64,000 nt of DNA. Source: JBOHUC01 sp050733935 (GTDB lineage Bacteria; Eisenbacteria; RBG-16-71-46; DASYSL01). Below the pieces are notes generated by a model. That model saw only the letters and a list, made by a program, of their open reading frames with translations, was not told where the DNA came from and searched no databases. The stretch spans positions 32,063-96,062 of the forward strand of contig JBOHUC010000055.1 of assembly GCA_050733935.1 (NCBI GenBank). Direction: 5' to 3'. Positions 36,675-45,065 of the stretch are shown in pieces. Within the stretch, counting starts at the first letter, position 1; the number at the start of each line of letters is the position of its first letter. The position numbers were made by a program, and so were the translations under genes.

Positions 36675-37940
36675 TCAAGCGGAGACGCTGCTCGAAGCGG
36701 GCGCGGGGACCGGAGGTGCCGGGGCCTGGGGCGCGGTCGAATCGGCGGCAGGGGCCGCGGCAGGGGCCGCGGCGGGCGCACCGGCCACCGCAGGCGCACC
36801 GGCGCCGGCGATGGTCGCGGACGGAACCGGAATCGCGCGCTCGTAAACGCGATAGGTCTTGTACGGAACGCAGCCCATGTTCTCGAGCGGGCGCCGCATC
36901 GCAAGGTTGTCCTCGAGGATCCACGAGAACTCGCCGCGCCGATAGCCGCGCGCGCGGCCGCGCTCGAACAGCTCGAAGTACAGGAGCACGTCGACCCCCG
37001 ACGTGCGGTAGCCCTCCTTCACGCCGAGCGTGAGCACGCGGATCTGGTGAATCGAGCGCGCATGCCACCAGATCTTGAGCGCCCCGAGCGGGAACAGGCT
37101 CCCGTTCGCATGCTTGAGCGCGAGATTGAGATCCGGAAGTCCGAGCGCGAAGCCGATCGGCTCGCCGCGAAGCTCCGCGAACACGACGATCGCAGGATCG
37201 ACGACCGGCTTGAGCTGCTTCGCCATGTGCTCGATCTCGGCCTGCGTCATCGGGACGAAGCCCCAGTTCTTCTCCCATGCGCTGTTGTAGATGCGGCGGA
37301 TGAGCTCGACCTCGGAGTCGAAGCGGCTCATGTCCATCGGGCGCGTGACGAAGCCCTTCCGGCGGCGGATGAGTTCGACCGCCTTCACGATGCGCTCGGG
37401 CGGAATGTCATTGTCGAGCCAGTAGGCGAGCAGATCCTTCGACTTCGCGAACCCGGCCGCCTCGTAGAGCCGCGCGTAGTACGTCGGATTGTGCGGCATC
37501 AGGATCATGGGCGGGCGATCGAAGCCGTCGATCAGGGAGCCGCAATCGTCGTTGGTCGAGAAGTTCATCGGTCCGCGCAGGCGGTCCTTGCCGCGCGCCG
37601 CGAGCCACGCCTGGGCGGCGTCGAACAGGGCGCGCGCCGCTTCGGGATCGTCCTCGCATTCGAAGAAGCCGAAGAACCCGACCCGGTCCTCGTGGAACTC
37701 GTTGTGCGCGCGATTGTCGATCGCGACGATGCGGCCCACGGCCCGGCCGTCCCGCCAGGCGAGGTACGGCTGGATCACCGCGTGCTCGAAGAAGGGATTC
37801 TTCTTCCGATCGAACATCCCGCGGACGTCGGCCTTGAGCGGCGGCACCCAGAGCGGATCGCTCCGGTACAGGCGCCACGGGAGGTCGACGAAGCGCGTGA
37901 AATCGCGCGGATCGTCTGCGGGGCGGATCTCGATCGCCAT
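36675..37940 (-). CDS. GNAT-fold acyltransferase, candidate bacterial ceramide synthase (bCerS-like)
   Basis: A 421-residue protein. Its centre (AWRDGRAVGRIVAIDNRAHN; PMNFSTNDDCGSLIDGF; LGVKEGYRTSGVDVLLYFEL) looks like a duplicated GNAT fold. The last 55 residues are Ala/Pro low complexity. Recent work describes a GNAT-type bacterial ceramide synthase encoded near SPT; the location here between SPT and a CerR-like SDR supports the same role, namely N-acylation of 3-ketosphinganine. The start ATG 37940 has no clear Shine-Dalgarno site. Annotation pipelines would call this a hypothetical GNAT protein. Confidence 0.7.
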   Translation of the reverse strand: MAIEIRPADDPRDFTRFVDLPWRLYRSDPLWVPPLKADVRGMFDRKKNPFFEHAVIQPYLAWRDGRAVGRIVAIDNRAHNEFHEDRVGFFGFFECEDDPEAARALFDAAQAWLAARGKDRLRGPMNFSTNDDCGSLIDGFDRPPMILMPHNPTYYARLYEAAGFAKSKDLLAYWLDNDIPPERIVKAVELIRRRKGFVTRPMDMSRFDSEVELIRRIYNSAWEKNWGFVPMTQAEIEHMAKQLKPVVDPAIVVFAELRGEPIGFALGLPDLNLALKHANGSLFPLGALKIWWHARSIHQIRVLTLGVKEGYRTSGVDVLLYFELFERGRARGYRRGEFSWILEDNLAMRRPLENMGCVPYKTYRVYERAIPVPSATIAGAGAPAVAGAPAAAPAAAPAADSTAPQAPAPPVPAPASSSVSA

Positions 37941-37975
37941 GGGAGGGTTCAGCCCTTCCGAGTGAGGCCGGGGCA

Positions 37976-39193
37976 TCAGCCCGGGGGAAGGACCCCGTGC
38001 TGCCGGCCGACCTTCGCGAACACTTCGATCACGCGGTCGAGCTGCTCGCGCGTGTGCGTTGCGATGAGTGACGTGCGGATCCGGCAGGCGTTCGGCGGCA
38101 CGGCCGGCGCGACCACACAGTTCGCGAACACGCCGTTGTCGAACAGCCCGCGCCAGAACTGGAACGTCTTCGAGTACTCGCCGATGACGACCGGGATGAT
38201 CGGCGTTTCGCTCGTCGCGGTGTCGTAGCCGAGGGCCTTGAGCCCGTTCCGGAGGTACTCGGCGTTCTTGAGGAGCTGCACGCGGCGCTCGGGTTCGCTC
38301 TTGATGATCTGGAGCGCGGCGTGGACCGTCGCGACCGCGTACGGCGGCATCGCGGCCGAGAACATGAGCGCCCGGGCGTGGTGCTTGAGGTAGTGGATGA
38401 CCTCCTTTTCGGACGCCACGAAGCCGCCGATCGAAGCGAACGACTTCGAGAACGTCCCCATCACGAGGTCCACGTCCTCCTGCACGCCGAAATGGTCCGC
38501 GGCCCCCGCGCCCGTCGGTCCGATCACGCCGAGCGAGTGGGCCTCGTCCACGAACAGCCGCGCGCCGTGCTTCTTCGCCACCTCGATGAGCGCGGGCAGC
38601 GGCGCGATGTCCCCTTCCATCGAGAACACGCCGTCGACCGCGATCAGAGTCCCGCCCTTCTTGCCCGACAGGTGCTCGAGCTCCTGGTCGAGATCGGCCA
38701 CGTCGTTGTGACGGAAGCGCACGGTTTCGCCGGCGGCCATCGTGCAGCCATCGATGATCGAGGCGTGATCGAGCTTGTCGATCAGGACCGTGTCCTCGCG
38801 GCCGACGAGACTCTGGATGATGCCGAGGTTCGTCTGATAACCGGTCGAGAACACGAGCGCCGCCTCGTGCCCCGTGAACTCGGCCAGGTCCGCTTCGAGC
38901 CGCTCGTGGAGATCGAGCGTGCCGTTCAGGAAGCGGCTGCCGGTGCACCCCGTGCCGTATTTCCTCGACGCAGCTTCAGCCGCTTCGAGGACCTTCGGAT
39001 GGTGCGTGAGGCCGAGATAATTGTTGGACCCGATCATGATGAGGTTCCGGCCACCGATGTTGACCTCGGTGTCCTCGGAACCTTCGATCGGGATGAAGTA
39101 CGGGTAGACACCGGCGGCCTGGAGCTCTTTTGCCCGGCGGAACGTCCGGGTCTTTGCGAAGAGGTCCGTCCGCTTGGTCTCGAGTGCCTTCAT
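37976..39193 (-). CDS. Serine palmitoyltransferase-like alpha-oxoamine synthase
   Basis: A 405-residue PLP enzyme. It matches Bacteroidetes SPT closely by eye: AAGVYPYFIPIEGSEDTEV, MIGSNNYLGLTHHPKV, GTGCTGSRFLNGTLDLHERL, LDHASIIDGC, VDGVFSMEGDIAPL, DEAHSLGVIG and the PLP-lysine loop GTFSKSFASIGGF. The related enzymes BioF and Kbl differ at the N-terminus and lack the YPYF segment. It condenses serine with an acyl thioester, the committed step of sphingolipid synthesis. It is the first gene of the operon, behind a good promoter at 39314-39342. Confidence 0.88.
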   Translation of the reverse strand: MKALETKRTDLFAKTRTFRRAKELQAAGVYPYFIPIEGSEDTEVNIGGRNLIMIGSNNYLGLTHHPKVLEAAEAASRKYGTGCTGSRFLNGTLDLHERLEADLAEFTGHEAALVFSTGYQTNLGIIQSLVGREDTVLIDKLDHASIIDGCTMAAGETVRFRHNDVADLDQELEHLSGKKGGTLIAVDGVFSMEGDIAPLPALIEVAKKHGARLFVDEAHSLGVIGPTGAGAADHFGVQEDVDLVMGTFSKSFASIGGFVASEKEVIHYLKHHARALMFSAAMPPYAVATVHAALQIIKSEPERRVQLLKNAEYLRNGLKALGYDTATSETPIIPVVIGEYSKTFQFWRGLFDNGVFANCVVAPAVPPNACRIRTSLIATHTREQLDRVIEVFAKVGRQHGVLPPG

Positions 39194-39313
39194 GTCACCC
39201 TTTACGAAAACGGAGGCCCGGACCCCATCCGCGCGGGGCCAGCCTCCTTCGACATTGGCGGGTCCGAGCCCCGGGGGCGCATCCCCGTCCAGCGGCTCGA
39301 AGCGGCGTCCGTG

Positions 39314-39342
39314 AGCCTATGCGGGCGTGGGACCCTTGTCAA
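39314..39342 (-). promoter_or_regulatory. Sigma70 promoter for the sphingolipid operon
   Basis: A perfect TTGACA, 17 bp, then TAGGCT on the minus strand. The predicted start near 39307 leaves a GC-rich leader of about 115 nt before the SPT ATG. Confidence 0.6.
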
Positions 39343-39404
39343 CCTCCGGGAACCCCCGGGTTCGACAGGGTCAATCCTTTGGGGCACAAACGATTGCGTG
39401 ATTT

Positions 39405-40070
39405 CTACTGGCGCTGATTCGGGGGCGGCGGAGGCCCGGGATGCCAGTGCCCGTGGCCGGGCCGCGGGTCGTAGTGGCGGTTCTGGGCCGCGTCGAACTC
39501 CCAGGCGGCCGGATTCTCGCCCGGCTTGAGCGCATTGCTCGGAGGAGTCGCCGGGCTCGCCGGGTTGGTCGTGATCGTGACCGGCTGTCCGTTCGGGGTC
39601 GTGGCCGTGACCTGCGGAGTCGCGGTGGCCGAAGCGCTCCCGGCGTTCGCGGGGGGCGGTCCGTTGTGCCAGTGCTGGTGGCCGGGCGTCGGGTCGTAGT
39701 AGCGGTTCTTCGCGACGTCGTACTGCCAGGGAGTCGGATTCTCACCGGGGGCGAGCGGCGTGCTGCCCGCGCTCGCCTGCGGGGTCACGACGTTCGTGGG
39801 CGTGGGAATCGGCGCGGTCCCCACGGCGCCGGGGCGCATCGTGCCGAACGCTCCGGCTTGAGGAGCCGTACCGAGTGGGGATGCGGCATCCACCGGGGCG
39901 CCTCCCACAGCCGAGCTGTCGGCCACGGCGTGCGCGCTCATCCGCGAGCCCCGGGCGATCGCCTGAACACCGAGCGTTCCCAGGATCCCGAGCGCAAGCC
40001 CCCCGAGTCCCCACAGGATTCCAATCTGCCGCACGCGGTCGCGTGTCGCCTTCCCGGTCGTCGAAGTCAT
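39405..40070 (-). CDS. Membrane-anchored protein with two Trp/His-rich HWH repeats
   Basis: A 221-residue protein: one TM helix at about residues 17-40, an Ala/Pro/Thr-rich linker, and two copies of a roughly 34-residue motif with the pattern PGENPxxWxxDxxxNRxYDP followed by xPGHxHWHxGPPP. They are separated by about 35 residues of TTP-rich linker, and the second copy is at the very C-terminus. I know no named domain with this pattern. Spaced His and Trp residues suggest metal or carbohydrate binding. TACACT ends 7 bp before the ATG, so it may be leaderless. It is divergent from the YeiH-like gene. Confidence 0.75.
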   Translation of the reverse strand: MTSTTGKATRDRVRQIGILWGLGGLALGILGTLGVQAIARGSRMSAHAVADSSAVGGAPVDAASPLGTAPQAGAFGTMRPGAVGTAPIPTPTNVVTPQASAGSTPLAPGENPTPWQYDVAKNRYYDPTPGHQHWHNGPPPANAGSASATATPQVTATTPNGQPVTITTNPASPATPPSNALKPGENPAAWEFDAAQNRHYDPRPGHGHWHPGPPPPPNQRQ

Positions 40071-40141
40071 GTGGACAAGTGTACACGGACGACGCCGGGC
40101 CGGCCTTGCAAAGTTCCGGCGGCCGGTTATCGTGCCGGCTC

Positions 40142-41116
40142 ATGTTCCGGGGCCTTCTCCTCGTCGTGCCGCTCACCGTCCTCGCGTATTTCCTTTCCCG
40201 TCTGCCTGGACTTTCGGTCGTGGGCCCGCTCGGAGTCGCCCTCCTCGTCGCCGCCCTGTGGCGCGCGTTCTTCGGTTTGCCGGAGGGGAGCGCTCCGGGC
40301 ATACGCTTCTGCGCACGACCGCTCCTTCGGTTCGGCATCGTCTTGATGGGGATCCGACTCGACTTCCGCAGGCTCGCGGAAGCGGGCCCGCGCGTTCTGC
40401 TCGTGGACGTGCTGGTCGTCGCCCTCGGGGCCGCGTTCGTCGTGTGGCTTGGACGACGCCTCAAGGTGCGCCGAAGCCTTGCGATTCTCCTGGGCGTCGG
40501 AACTTCCGTGTGCGGCGCGTCGGCGATCGCGGCGACGGGTCCGCTCGTCAAGGCGGATGAAGACGACGTGGCCGTGTCGATCGGGCTCATCTCGGTCGCG
40601 GGACTCATCGGAGTGTTCGCCTATCCCGCCATTGCCTCGCTCGCGGGACTCGCGGATTCAGCGTACGGGCTCTTGTGCGGGGCCACGCTTCAGGAAGTGC
40701 CCCAGGTCCTGGCCGCCTCCTTCGCCCGCGGTCAGGCGACCGGGGACTTCGGCACGCTCGTCAAGCTCGCGCGCGTCGCGTTGCTTGCGCCGCTCACGCT
40801 CGTCCTGGCCACGCTCGAAGCACGTCACGGGGGCGAGCGGATCTCGCTCCGTCAGCTTCCGATTCCCTGGTTCGTGATCGGGTTCGTGGCGCTCGGCGCT
40901 GCGCGCTCACTCGGCCTCGTTCCGGAGGCGTTCGTGCCCGCAATCGAGCAGGCCTCGCGCCTCACGCTCGCGGCGGCCATGACGGCGGTCGGGCTCGGAG
41001 TGCATGCGGACGCGATCCGCCGGCTCGGGCCGGCGCCGGTCGTGCTCGGGATTCTTGGTTACCTGTTCGTGATTGCGATTGCGGTCACGAGCGCGGCCGC
41101 GCTCGGACTGCTCTAG
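40142..41116 (+). CDS. YeiH-like (UPF0324) membrane transporter
   Basis: A 324-residue protein with about 10 helices. UPF0324 features: GIVLMGIRLDF, the central GVGTSVCGASAIAATGPLVKA loop and SAYGLLCGATLQEVPQVLAA. Family members in some bacteria are sulfonate or sulfate-related, and the substrate here is unknown. It stands alone on the plus strand, 71 bp from the divergent HWH-repeat gene and convergent with the DUF gene at 41153. Confidence 0.85.
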   Translation: MFRGLLLVVPLTVLAYFLSRLPGLSVVGPLGVALLVAALWRAFFGLPEGSAPGIRFCARPLLRFGIVLMGIRLDFRRLAEAGPRVLLVDVLVVALGAAFVVWLGRRLKVRRSLAILLGVGTSVCGASAIAATGPLVKADEDDVAVSIGLISVAGLIGVFAYPAIASLAGLADSAYGLLCGATLQEVPQVLAASFARGQATGDFGTLVKLARVALLAPLTLVLATLEARHGGERISLRQLPIPWFVIGFVALGAARSLGLVPEAFVPAIEQASRLTLAAAMTAVGLGVHADAIRRLGPAPVVLGILGYLFVIAIAVTSAAALGLL

Positions 41117-41152
41117 GGCCGCGCGGCGCGCCGGGCGCCGGGGCCGGGGGCT

Positions 41153-41791
41153 CTATCCCTCGATCCGGAAGACGATCTTCCAGTCGCTCCCCACGAGCCT
41201 CATTTGCTCAGCGGTCACCGTCGTGTACGGCTGCGCGTCCTCTTTTTCGGCCGGCAGCGTGAGCTGATACGCGACGTGAACGCGATCCTTCATGCGGCGC
41301 GCGGCGAGGACCTGGAGTTGCGCGCGGGCGAGGATCCCGCGCATCTCGGGATGGGCCGATTCCTGGTACTGCATGTACGAGCGAAACGTCTCGGGGAAGG
41401 GCCGGTGCACGAGCGAGTCGGTGGTCGACGCGCCGAAGATCTTCCTCCGGGCCGCGGGCATCAGCTCGTCACTCGAGGCGATGGTGCGCGCGAGCGTGTC
41501 GACGCTCGCGAGAAACGACACGGAGTCGATGTGCGTTCCGGCCCGTGCGTAGTCGCCGGCCTTGAGCGCCTCGAGGTAGTCCTTGAGGATCCCGCGGACC
41601 TTCTCCTCCTCGGCCTTCGAAAGCGAATCGCCCTTCGTCACCTTGAGCGGAACCGCCTGGACAGAGGCCGGCGAATCGTCCGCGGCGCGCGCGTGTCCCC
41701 CACCGGTCAGGGCGGCCACGGCGACCACGGCGGCCACGGCGAGGGCGTTGCCAACGAGATTCAGGAACGAAACGCGCGTTCGCAGGCGCAC
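41153..41791 (-). CDS. Exported protein of unknown function
   Basis: A 212-residue protein with a signal peptide ending near GGGHARAAD. The mature part is mixed alpha/beta with a KVRGILKDYLEALKAGDYARA helix and a C-terminal sheet (VHVAYQLTLP; WKIVFRIEG), in the style of NTF2-like or DUF4019-type folds; I cannot assign it. I chose the GTG at 41791 because AAGGAGG sits about 10 bases upstream; an ATG at 41815 lies inside that site. It is 35 bp after the aldehyde dehydrogenase gene and co-oriented with it. Confidence 0.7.
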   Translation of the reverse strand: MRLRTRVSFLNLVGNALAVAAVVAVAALTGGGHARAADDSPASVQAVPLKVTKGDSLSKAEEEKVRGILKDYLEALKAGDYARAGTHIDSVSFLASVDTLARTIASSDELMPAARRKIFGASTTDSLVHRPFPETFRSYMQYQESAHPEMRGILARAQLQVLAARRMKDRVHVAYQLTLPAEKEDAQPYTTVTAEQMRLVGSDWKIVFRIEG

Positions 41792-41826
41792 GGAGAGTCC
41801 CTCCTTCGAGATCATGCGATCCGGAA

Positions 41827-43401
41827 TCAAACGATGCGGAACAGATCGACGAGGGTGCAGCGGCGGCGGCGCGTGAACGTGCGGGCCGTCGTCATGCCTT
41901 CGCCCGTGGGACTTGCGATCGTGAAGCTCGTCGGGCCCTCGCCGCCCATGCCGAGCCCGGCGTAATTGGGTCCGTTCTTCACGAAGATCGAGCAGTCCAT
42001 CATGCGCGCCATCTTGGACAGGCGCTCCACGTTCTTCGAGTGCATGCTCGCCGTATGGCGGAATCCGTGTTCCGCGAGAACGGCCCAGTCCATGCCCTCG
42101 TCGGCGCTCTGCACGCGCGCGACTCCGAGCACGGGCATGAGGAGCTCGGTCCAGACGAACGGATGATCGGGCGGCACGTCGGCCACGATGAGCCGGACTT
42201 CGGGTCCGACCGAAACCCCGATCTCCTTGAGGATGACCGACGCGTCCTTGCCGACGAACTTCTTGTTGGTCGGCGAGTACTTGCGCGGCCCGCGATTCTC
42301 GGACAGCACGGCCCGCTCGATTTGCGCGACCTGGTACGGCTGGAGCACGTACGCGCCCGACCGCGCCATCGCCTGGAGGAGGGCGTCGGCGACCTTCGTG
42401 ACGACGAAGACCTCCTTCTCGTCCGTGCAGATCACGTTGTTGTCGAGCGACGCGCCGGCGACGATGTCGGCCGCGGCGCCCGCGATGTCTGCGGTCTCGT
42501 CGACCACCACGGGCGGATTTCCGGGCCCGCCGGCGATGACCTTCTTCTTCGACGCGAGCGCCGCCTGGACGACTCCAGGCCCGCCGGTCACGACCAGGAT
42601 CCGCGTCTTGGGATGCGCCATCATCGCCTGCGCGGATTCGATCGTCGGCTCGCTCACCGTCGTGATGATGTTCTCGGGCCCGCCGGCTTCGACCATCGCC
42701 TCGTCGATGAGCGAGACGGTCGTCTGACAGATGCGCTTCGCCGACGGATGAGCGGCAAAGACGACCGCGTTCCCGCCCGCGATCATCGAGATCCCGTTGT
42801 TGATCACGGTCTCGCTCGGATTGGTCGACGGGCCGGCGGCTCCGATCACGCCATAGGGCGCCCACTCCGTGAGCGTGAGGCCGTGATCGCCGGTGTAGAC
42901 GTGCGGCTCGAGATCCTCGAGTCCCGGCGTCTGATTGATGACGAGGAGGTTCTTCTTGATCTTGTCGTCGACGCGGCCCATGCCGGTCTCGCTCACGGCA
43001 AGCTCGGCGAGCAGGCGCACGTTCGCGCGCATCTTCGCCCGGATGTGCTCGAGCGCACGCGCACGCACGGCCAGCGGAAGGCGCACGAGCTGGAAGTGCG
43101 CCTCCTCGGCGGCCGCGACGGCCGCGTCGAGCGTCGAGAAAATGCCGCGCGGCGAAGTCGGTCCGAAATTGGCGCGCAGGGACGGATCGGGAAGGGCCGG
43201 GAACGCGCTTCCGGCCGGCGATCCCGGGCCGACATTGACCGCGCTGTAGCCCTCGAGGGGCGCGCGGCTTCCGAACGCGCGTCCGACCGAGCGGCCCATG
43301 CCGGGGCCGGCCGCGAGATCGGGCGCACCGCCCTCGCGGGTTGCGAGCTCGCGCGTCACCTGCTCGACGATCGTGCGGATCTTCTCGGGCGTAAGGTCCA
43401 T
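41827..43401 (-). CDS. EutE/PduP-type CoA-acylating aldehyde dehydrogenase with encapsulation-like N-terminus
   Basis: A 524-residue protein. The catalytic Cys is in NNVICTDEKEV, and the C-terminus MTTARTFTRRRRCTLVDLFR is typical of EutE/PduP. These enzymes turn aldehydes into acyl-CoA. The first 20 residues (MDLTPEKIRTIVEQVTREL) form an amphipathic helix, followed by a Gly/Ala/Pro linker of about 60 residues, just like the peptides that target PduP into bacterial microcompartments. No shell genes lie in this window. The neighbouring genes give no pathway clue. Confidence 0.88.
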   Translation of the reverse strand: MDLTPEKIRTIVEQVTRELATREGGAPDLAAGPGMGRSVGRAFGSRAPLEGYSAVNVGPGSPAGSAFPALPDPSLRANFGPTSPRGIFSTLDAAVAAAEEAHFQLVRLPLAVRARALEHIRAKMRANVRLLAELAVSETGMGRVDDKIKKNLLVINQTPGLEDLEPHVYTGDHGLTLTEWAPYGVIGAAGPSTNPSETVINNGISMIAGGNAVVFAAHPSAKRICQTTVSLIDEAMVEAGGPENIITTVSEPTIESAQAMMAHPKTRILVVTGGPGVVQAALASKKKVIAGGPGNPPVVVDETADIAGAAADIVAGASLDNNVICTDEKEVFVVTKVADALLQAMARSGAYVLQPYQVAQIERAVLSENRGPRKYSPTNKKFVGKDASVILKEIGVSVGPEVRLIVADVPPDHPFVWTELLMPVLGVARVQSADEGMDWAVLAEHGFRHTASMHSKNVERLSKMARMMDCSIFVKNGPNYAGLGMGGEGPTSFTIASPTGEGMTTARTFTRRRRCTLVDLFRIV

Positions 43402-43469
43402 GGGAGGCAGAGGCTAGCCCGCCGTGCGAGGCGTGACAAGGCCGGCTTCCTACAGCTTTCTACAGCTTC

Positions 43470-44264
43470 CTACCGCGCGGGAGCCGGCGGCTCGGCTCCA
43501 TCGGCGAGCAGCTGCTTCAGGCGCGGCAGGTTCCTGAGCATGGCCGCTTCGCCCTCGGCGACCAGCGCGGGGGCGCGCGCCAGATCGCCCGGACTGCGCG
43601 GGGCATGGAGGGGCGCCAGGCAGAGATCGCAACCCCGGGCGCCGGTTTCGTTCGACGGCCGCGACATGAGGTCCATCGTTCCGAGCGCGATGTCGAAGAA
43701 GTTGTCGTAGCGCCGGTTCTCGTCGAACACCGAAAGGACGCTCACACCCAGCACGACGTCCGCACCCAGCTCGCGTGCGAGATCCGACGGCAGGTTGTTC
43801 GAGAGTCCGCCGTCGACCAGGACGTGCTCTCCCATCCGGACGGGCGAGAACACGATCGGAATTGCGGCACTCGCGGCCACGGCCGGCGCGACCCGGCCCT
43901 CGCGGAACACGACCGGCTGCGCCGTGCGAAAGTCCGTCGCCACGACCGCGAGCGGAATCTTCAAGTCTTCGAAGTGAATGTCGCCCAGGACTTCGATCAG
44001 GAAGCGCTCGAGCTCGCCCGTGTGGAAGAACCCCATCTTGGGAATTCCGAGCATGCGGAGCGAGCGCCAGCGCAGGCGCTGCGCGAACGCGAGCTGTTTC
44101 TCGGGCGGCACCCCGGCCGCGTGGAACGCGCCGACGATCGCTCCGCTCGACGTGCCCGCGATGCAGTGGACCGGAATCGAAGCGTGCCGGAGCACGCGCA
44201 GGACCCCTGTGTGCGCCGCCCCGCGCGCTCCACCGCCCGAGAGCGCCACCCCGAGTTTCTTCAC
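43470..44264 (-). CDS. Patatin-like phospholipase family protein
   Basis: A 264-residue RssA/YchK-type patatin: oxyanion loop LSGGGARGAAHTGVL, nucleophile GTSSG and the dyad Asp in VDGGLSNNLP. It should hydrolyse acyl-ester lipids at the membrane. Its ATG is 4 bp after the SDR stop, so it is co-transcribed with the SDR and DJ-1-like genes. Downstream, three copies of CTACAGCTT-like sequence occur at about 43447-43470. Confidence 0.9.
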   Translation of the reverse strand: MKKLGVALSGGGARGAAHTGVLRVLRHASIPVHCIAGTSSGAIVGAFHAAGVPPEKQLAFAQRLRWRSLRMLGIPKMGFFHTGELERFLIEVLGDIHFEDLKIPLAVVATDFRTAQPVVFREGRVAPAVAASAAIPIVFSPVRMGEHVLVDGGLSNNLPSDLARELGADVVLGVSVLSVFDENRRYDNFFDIALGTMDLMSRPSNETGARGCDLCLAPLHAPRSPGDLARAPALVAEGEAAMLRNLPRLKQLLADGAEPPAPAR

Positions 44265-44268
44265 GGGA

Positions 44269-45057
44269 TCACAGGCCCCGGTCCCTGCCGCCGTCGATCA
44301 GGATGAGTTGTCCGGTGATGTATGCCGCGCGCTCGGAGGCCAGGAACGCGACCAGGGCTCCGACCTCTTCGGGCTCGCCCAGCCGGCCGAGCGGAATCTC
44401 CGCCGCGAGCCTTCGGAAGAGCTGCATCGTGCCGTGCCCCGACTCTTCGCGGTTTGCGTTTCCGATTTCGACGAGCCGCTCGGTGCGCACGTAGCCGGGA
44501 GCGACGACGTTCGCCGTCACTCCGTCCTTCGCGTGGCGCTCGGCGAAGAGCTTGATGACCGCGCGGAGTCCCGGGCGGATGCCGCTCGAGGTCGCGAGGT
44601 TCGGGATCGGGGCCGCCATCGAGCCCGAGCCGATCACGACGAGCCTCCCCCACCCGCGCTCGACGAAATGCGGAAGCGCGGCGCGGGCGAGACGGATCGT
44701 GGTCAGGAACGTGAGCTCGAACGCGCGCCGCCAGGTTTCGTCCTCGATCGCGTCGACGTAGCCCGGCGGCGGACCGCCCGCATTCGCGACCAGGATGTCG
44801 AGCCGGCCGAAGCGCTCGACGGTGGATGCGACCGCACGCTCGCACGCACCCGGCTCGACGAGATCGGCGGCGAGACCCATCGTCGGCACACCGTGCGCCG
44901 AAGCGATCTCGGTCGCGGCCTGTTGGATCGCATCGGGACGCCGCGAAACGACCGCGACCGTGGCCCCTTCCGCGGCGAGGGCCTCGGCCGACGCGCGACC
45001 GAGGCCCTGACTCGCGCCGCAAACCAGTGCAACGCGATCGCGGATGCCGAAATCCAT
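44269..45057 (-). CDS. Short-chain dehydrogenase/reductase-fold protein lacking the YxxxK pair
   Basis: A 262-residue FabG-like fold: CGASQGLGRASAEAL for NAD(P) binding, ILVANAGGPPPGY, and the C-terminal AYITGQLILIDGG. Where the catalytic YxxxK should be, the sequence is TSSGIRPGLRAVI (Ser and Arg in place of Tyr and Lys). A subgroup of SDRs has this pattern, so it is not a sequencing error. The Ser of the triad (IGSGSM) remains. It may be catalytically altered or regulatory. It lies 8 bp after the DJ-1/PfpI gene. Confidence 0.85.
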   Translation of the reverse strand: MDFGIRDRVALVCGASQGLGRASAEALAAEGATVAVVSRRPDAIQQAATEIASAHGVPTMGLAADLVEPGACERAVASTVERFGRLDILVANAGGPPPGYVDAIEDETWRRAFELTFLTTIRLARAALPHFVERGWGRLVVIGSGSMAAPIPNLATSSGIRPGLRAVIKLFAERHAKDGVTANVVAPGYVRTERLVEIGNANREESGHGTMQLFRRLAAEIPLGRLGEPEEVGALVAFLASERAAYITGQLILIDGGRDRGL

Positions 45058-45065
45058 ACCCGGGG

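Noticed and set aside
39350..39385. tRNA T-arm-like GGGTTCGA
   Set aside because: No acceptor stem, D-arm or anticodon arm can be built around it; it is part of a local GAACCC/GGGTTC dyad.
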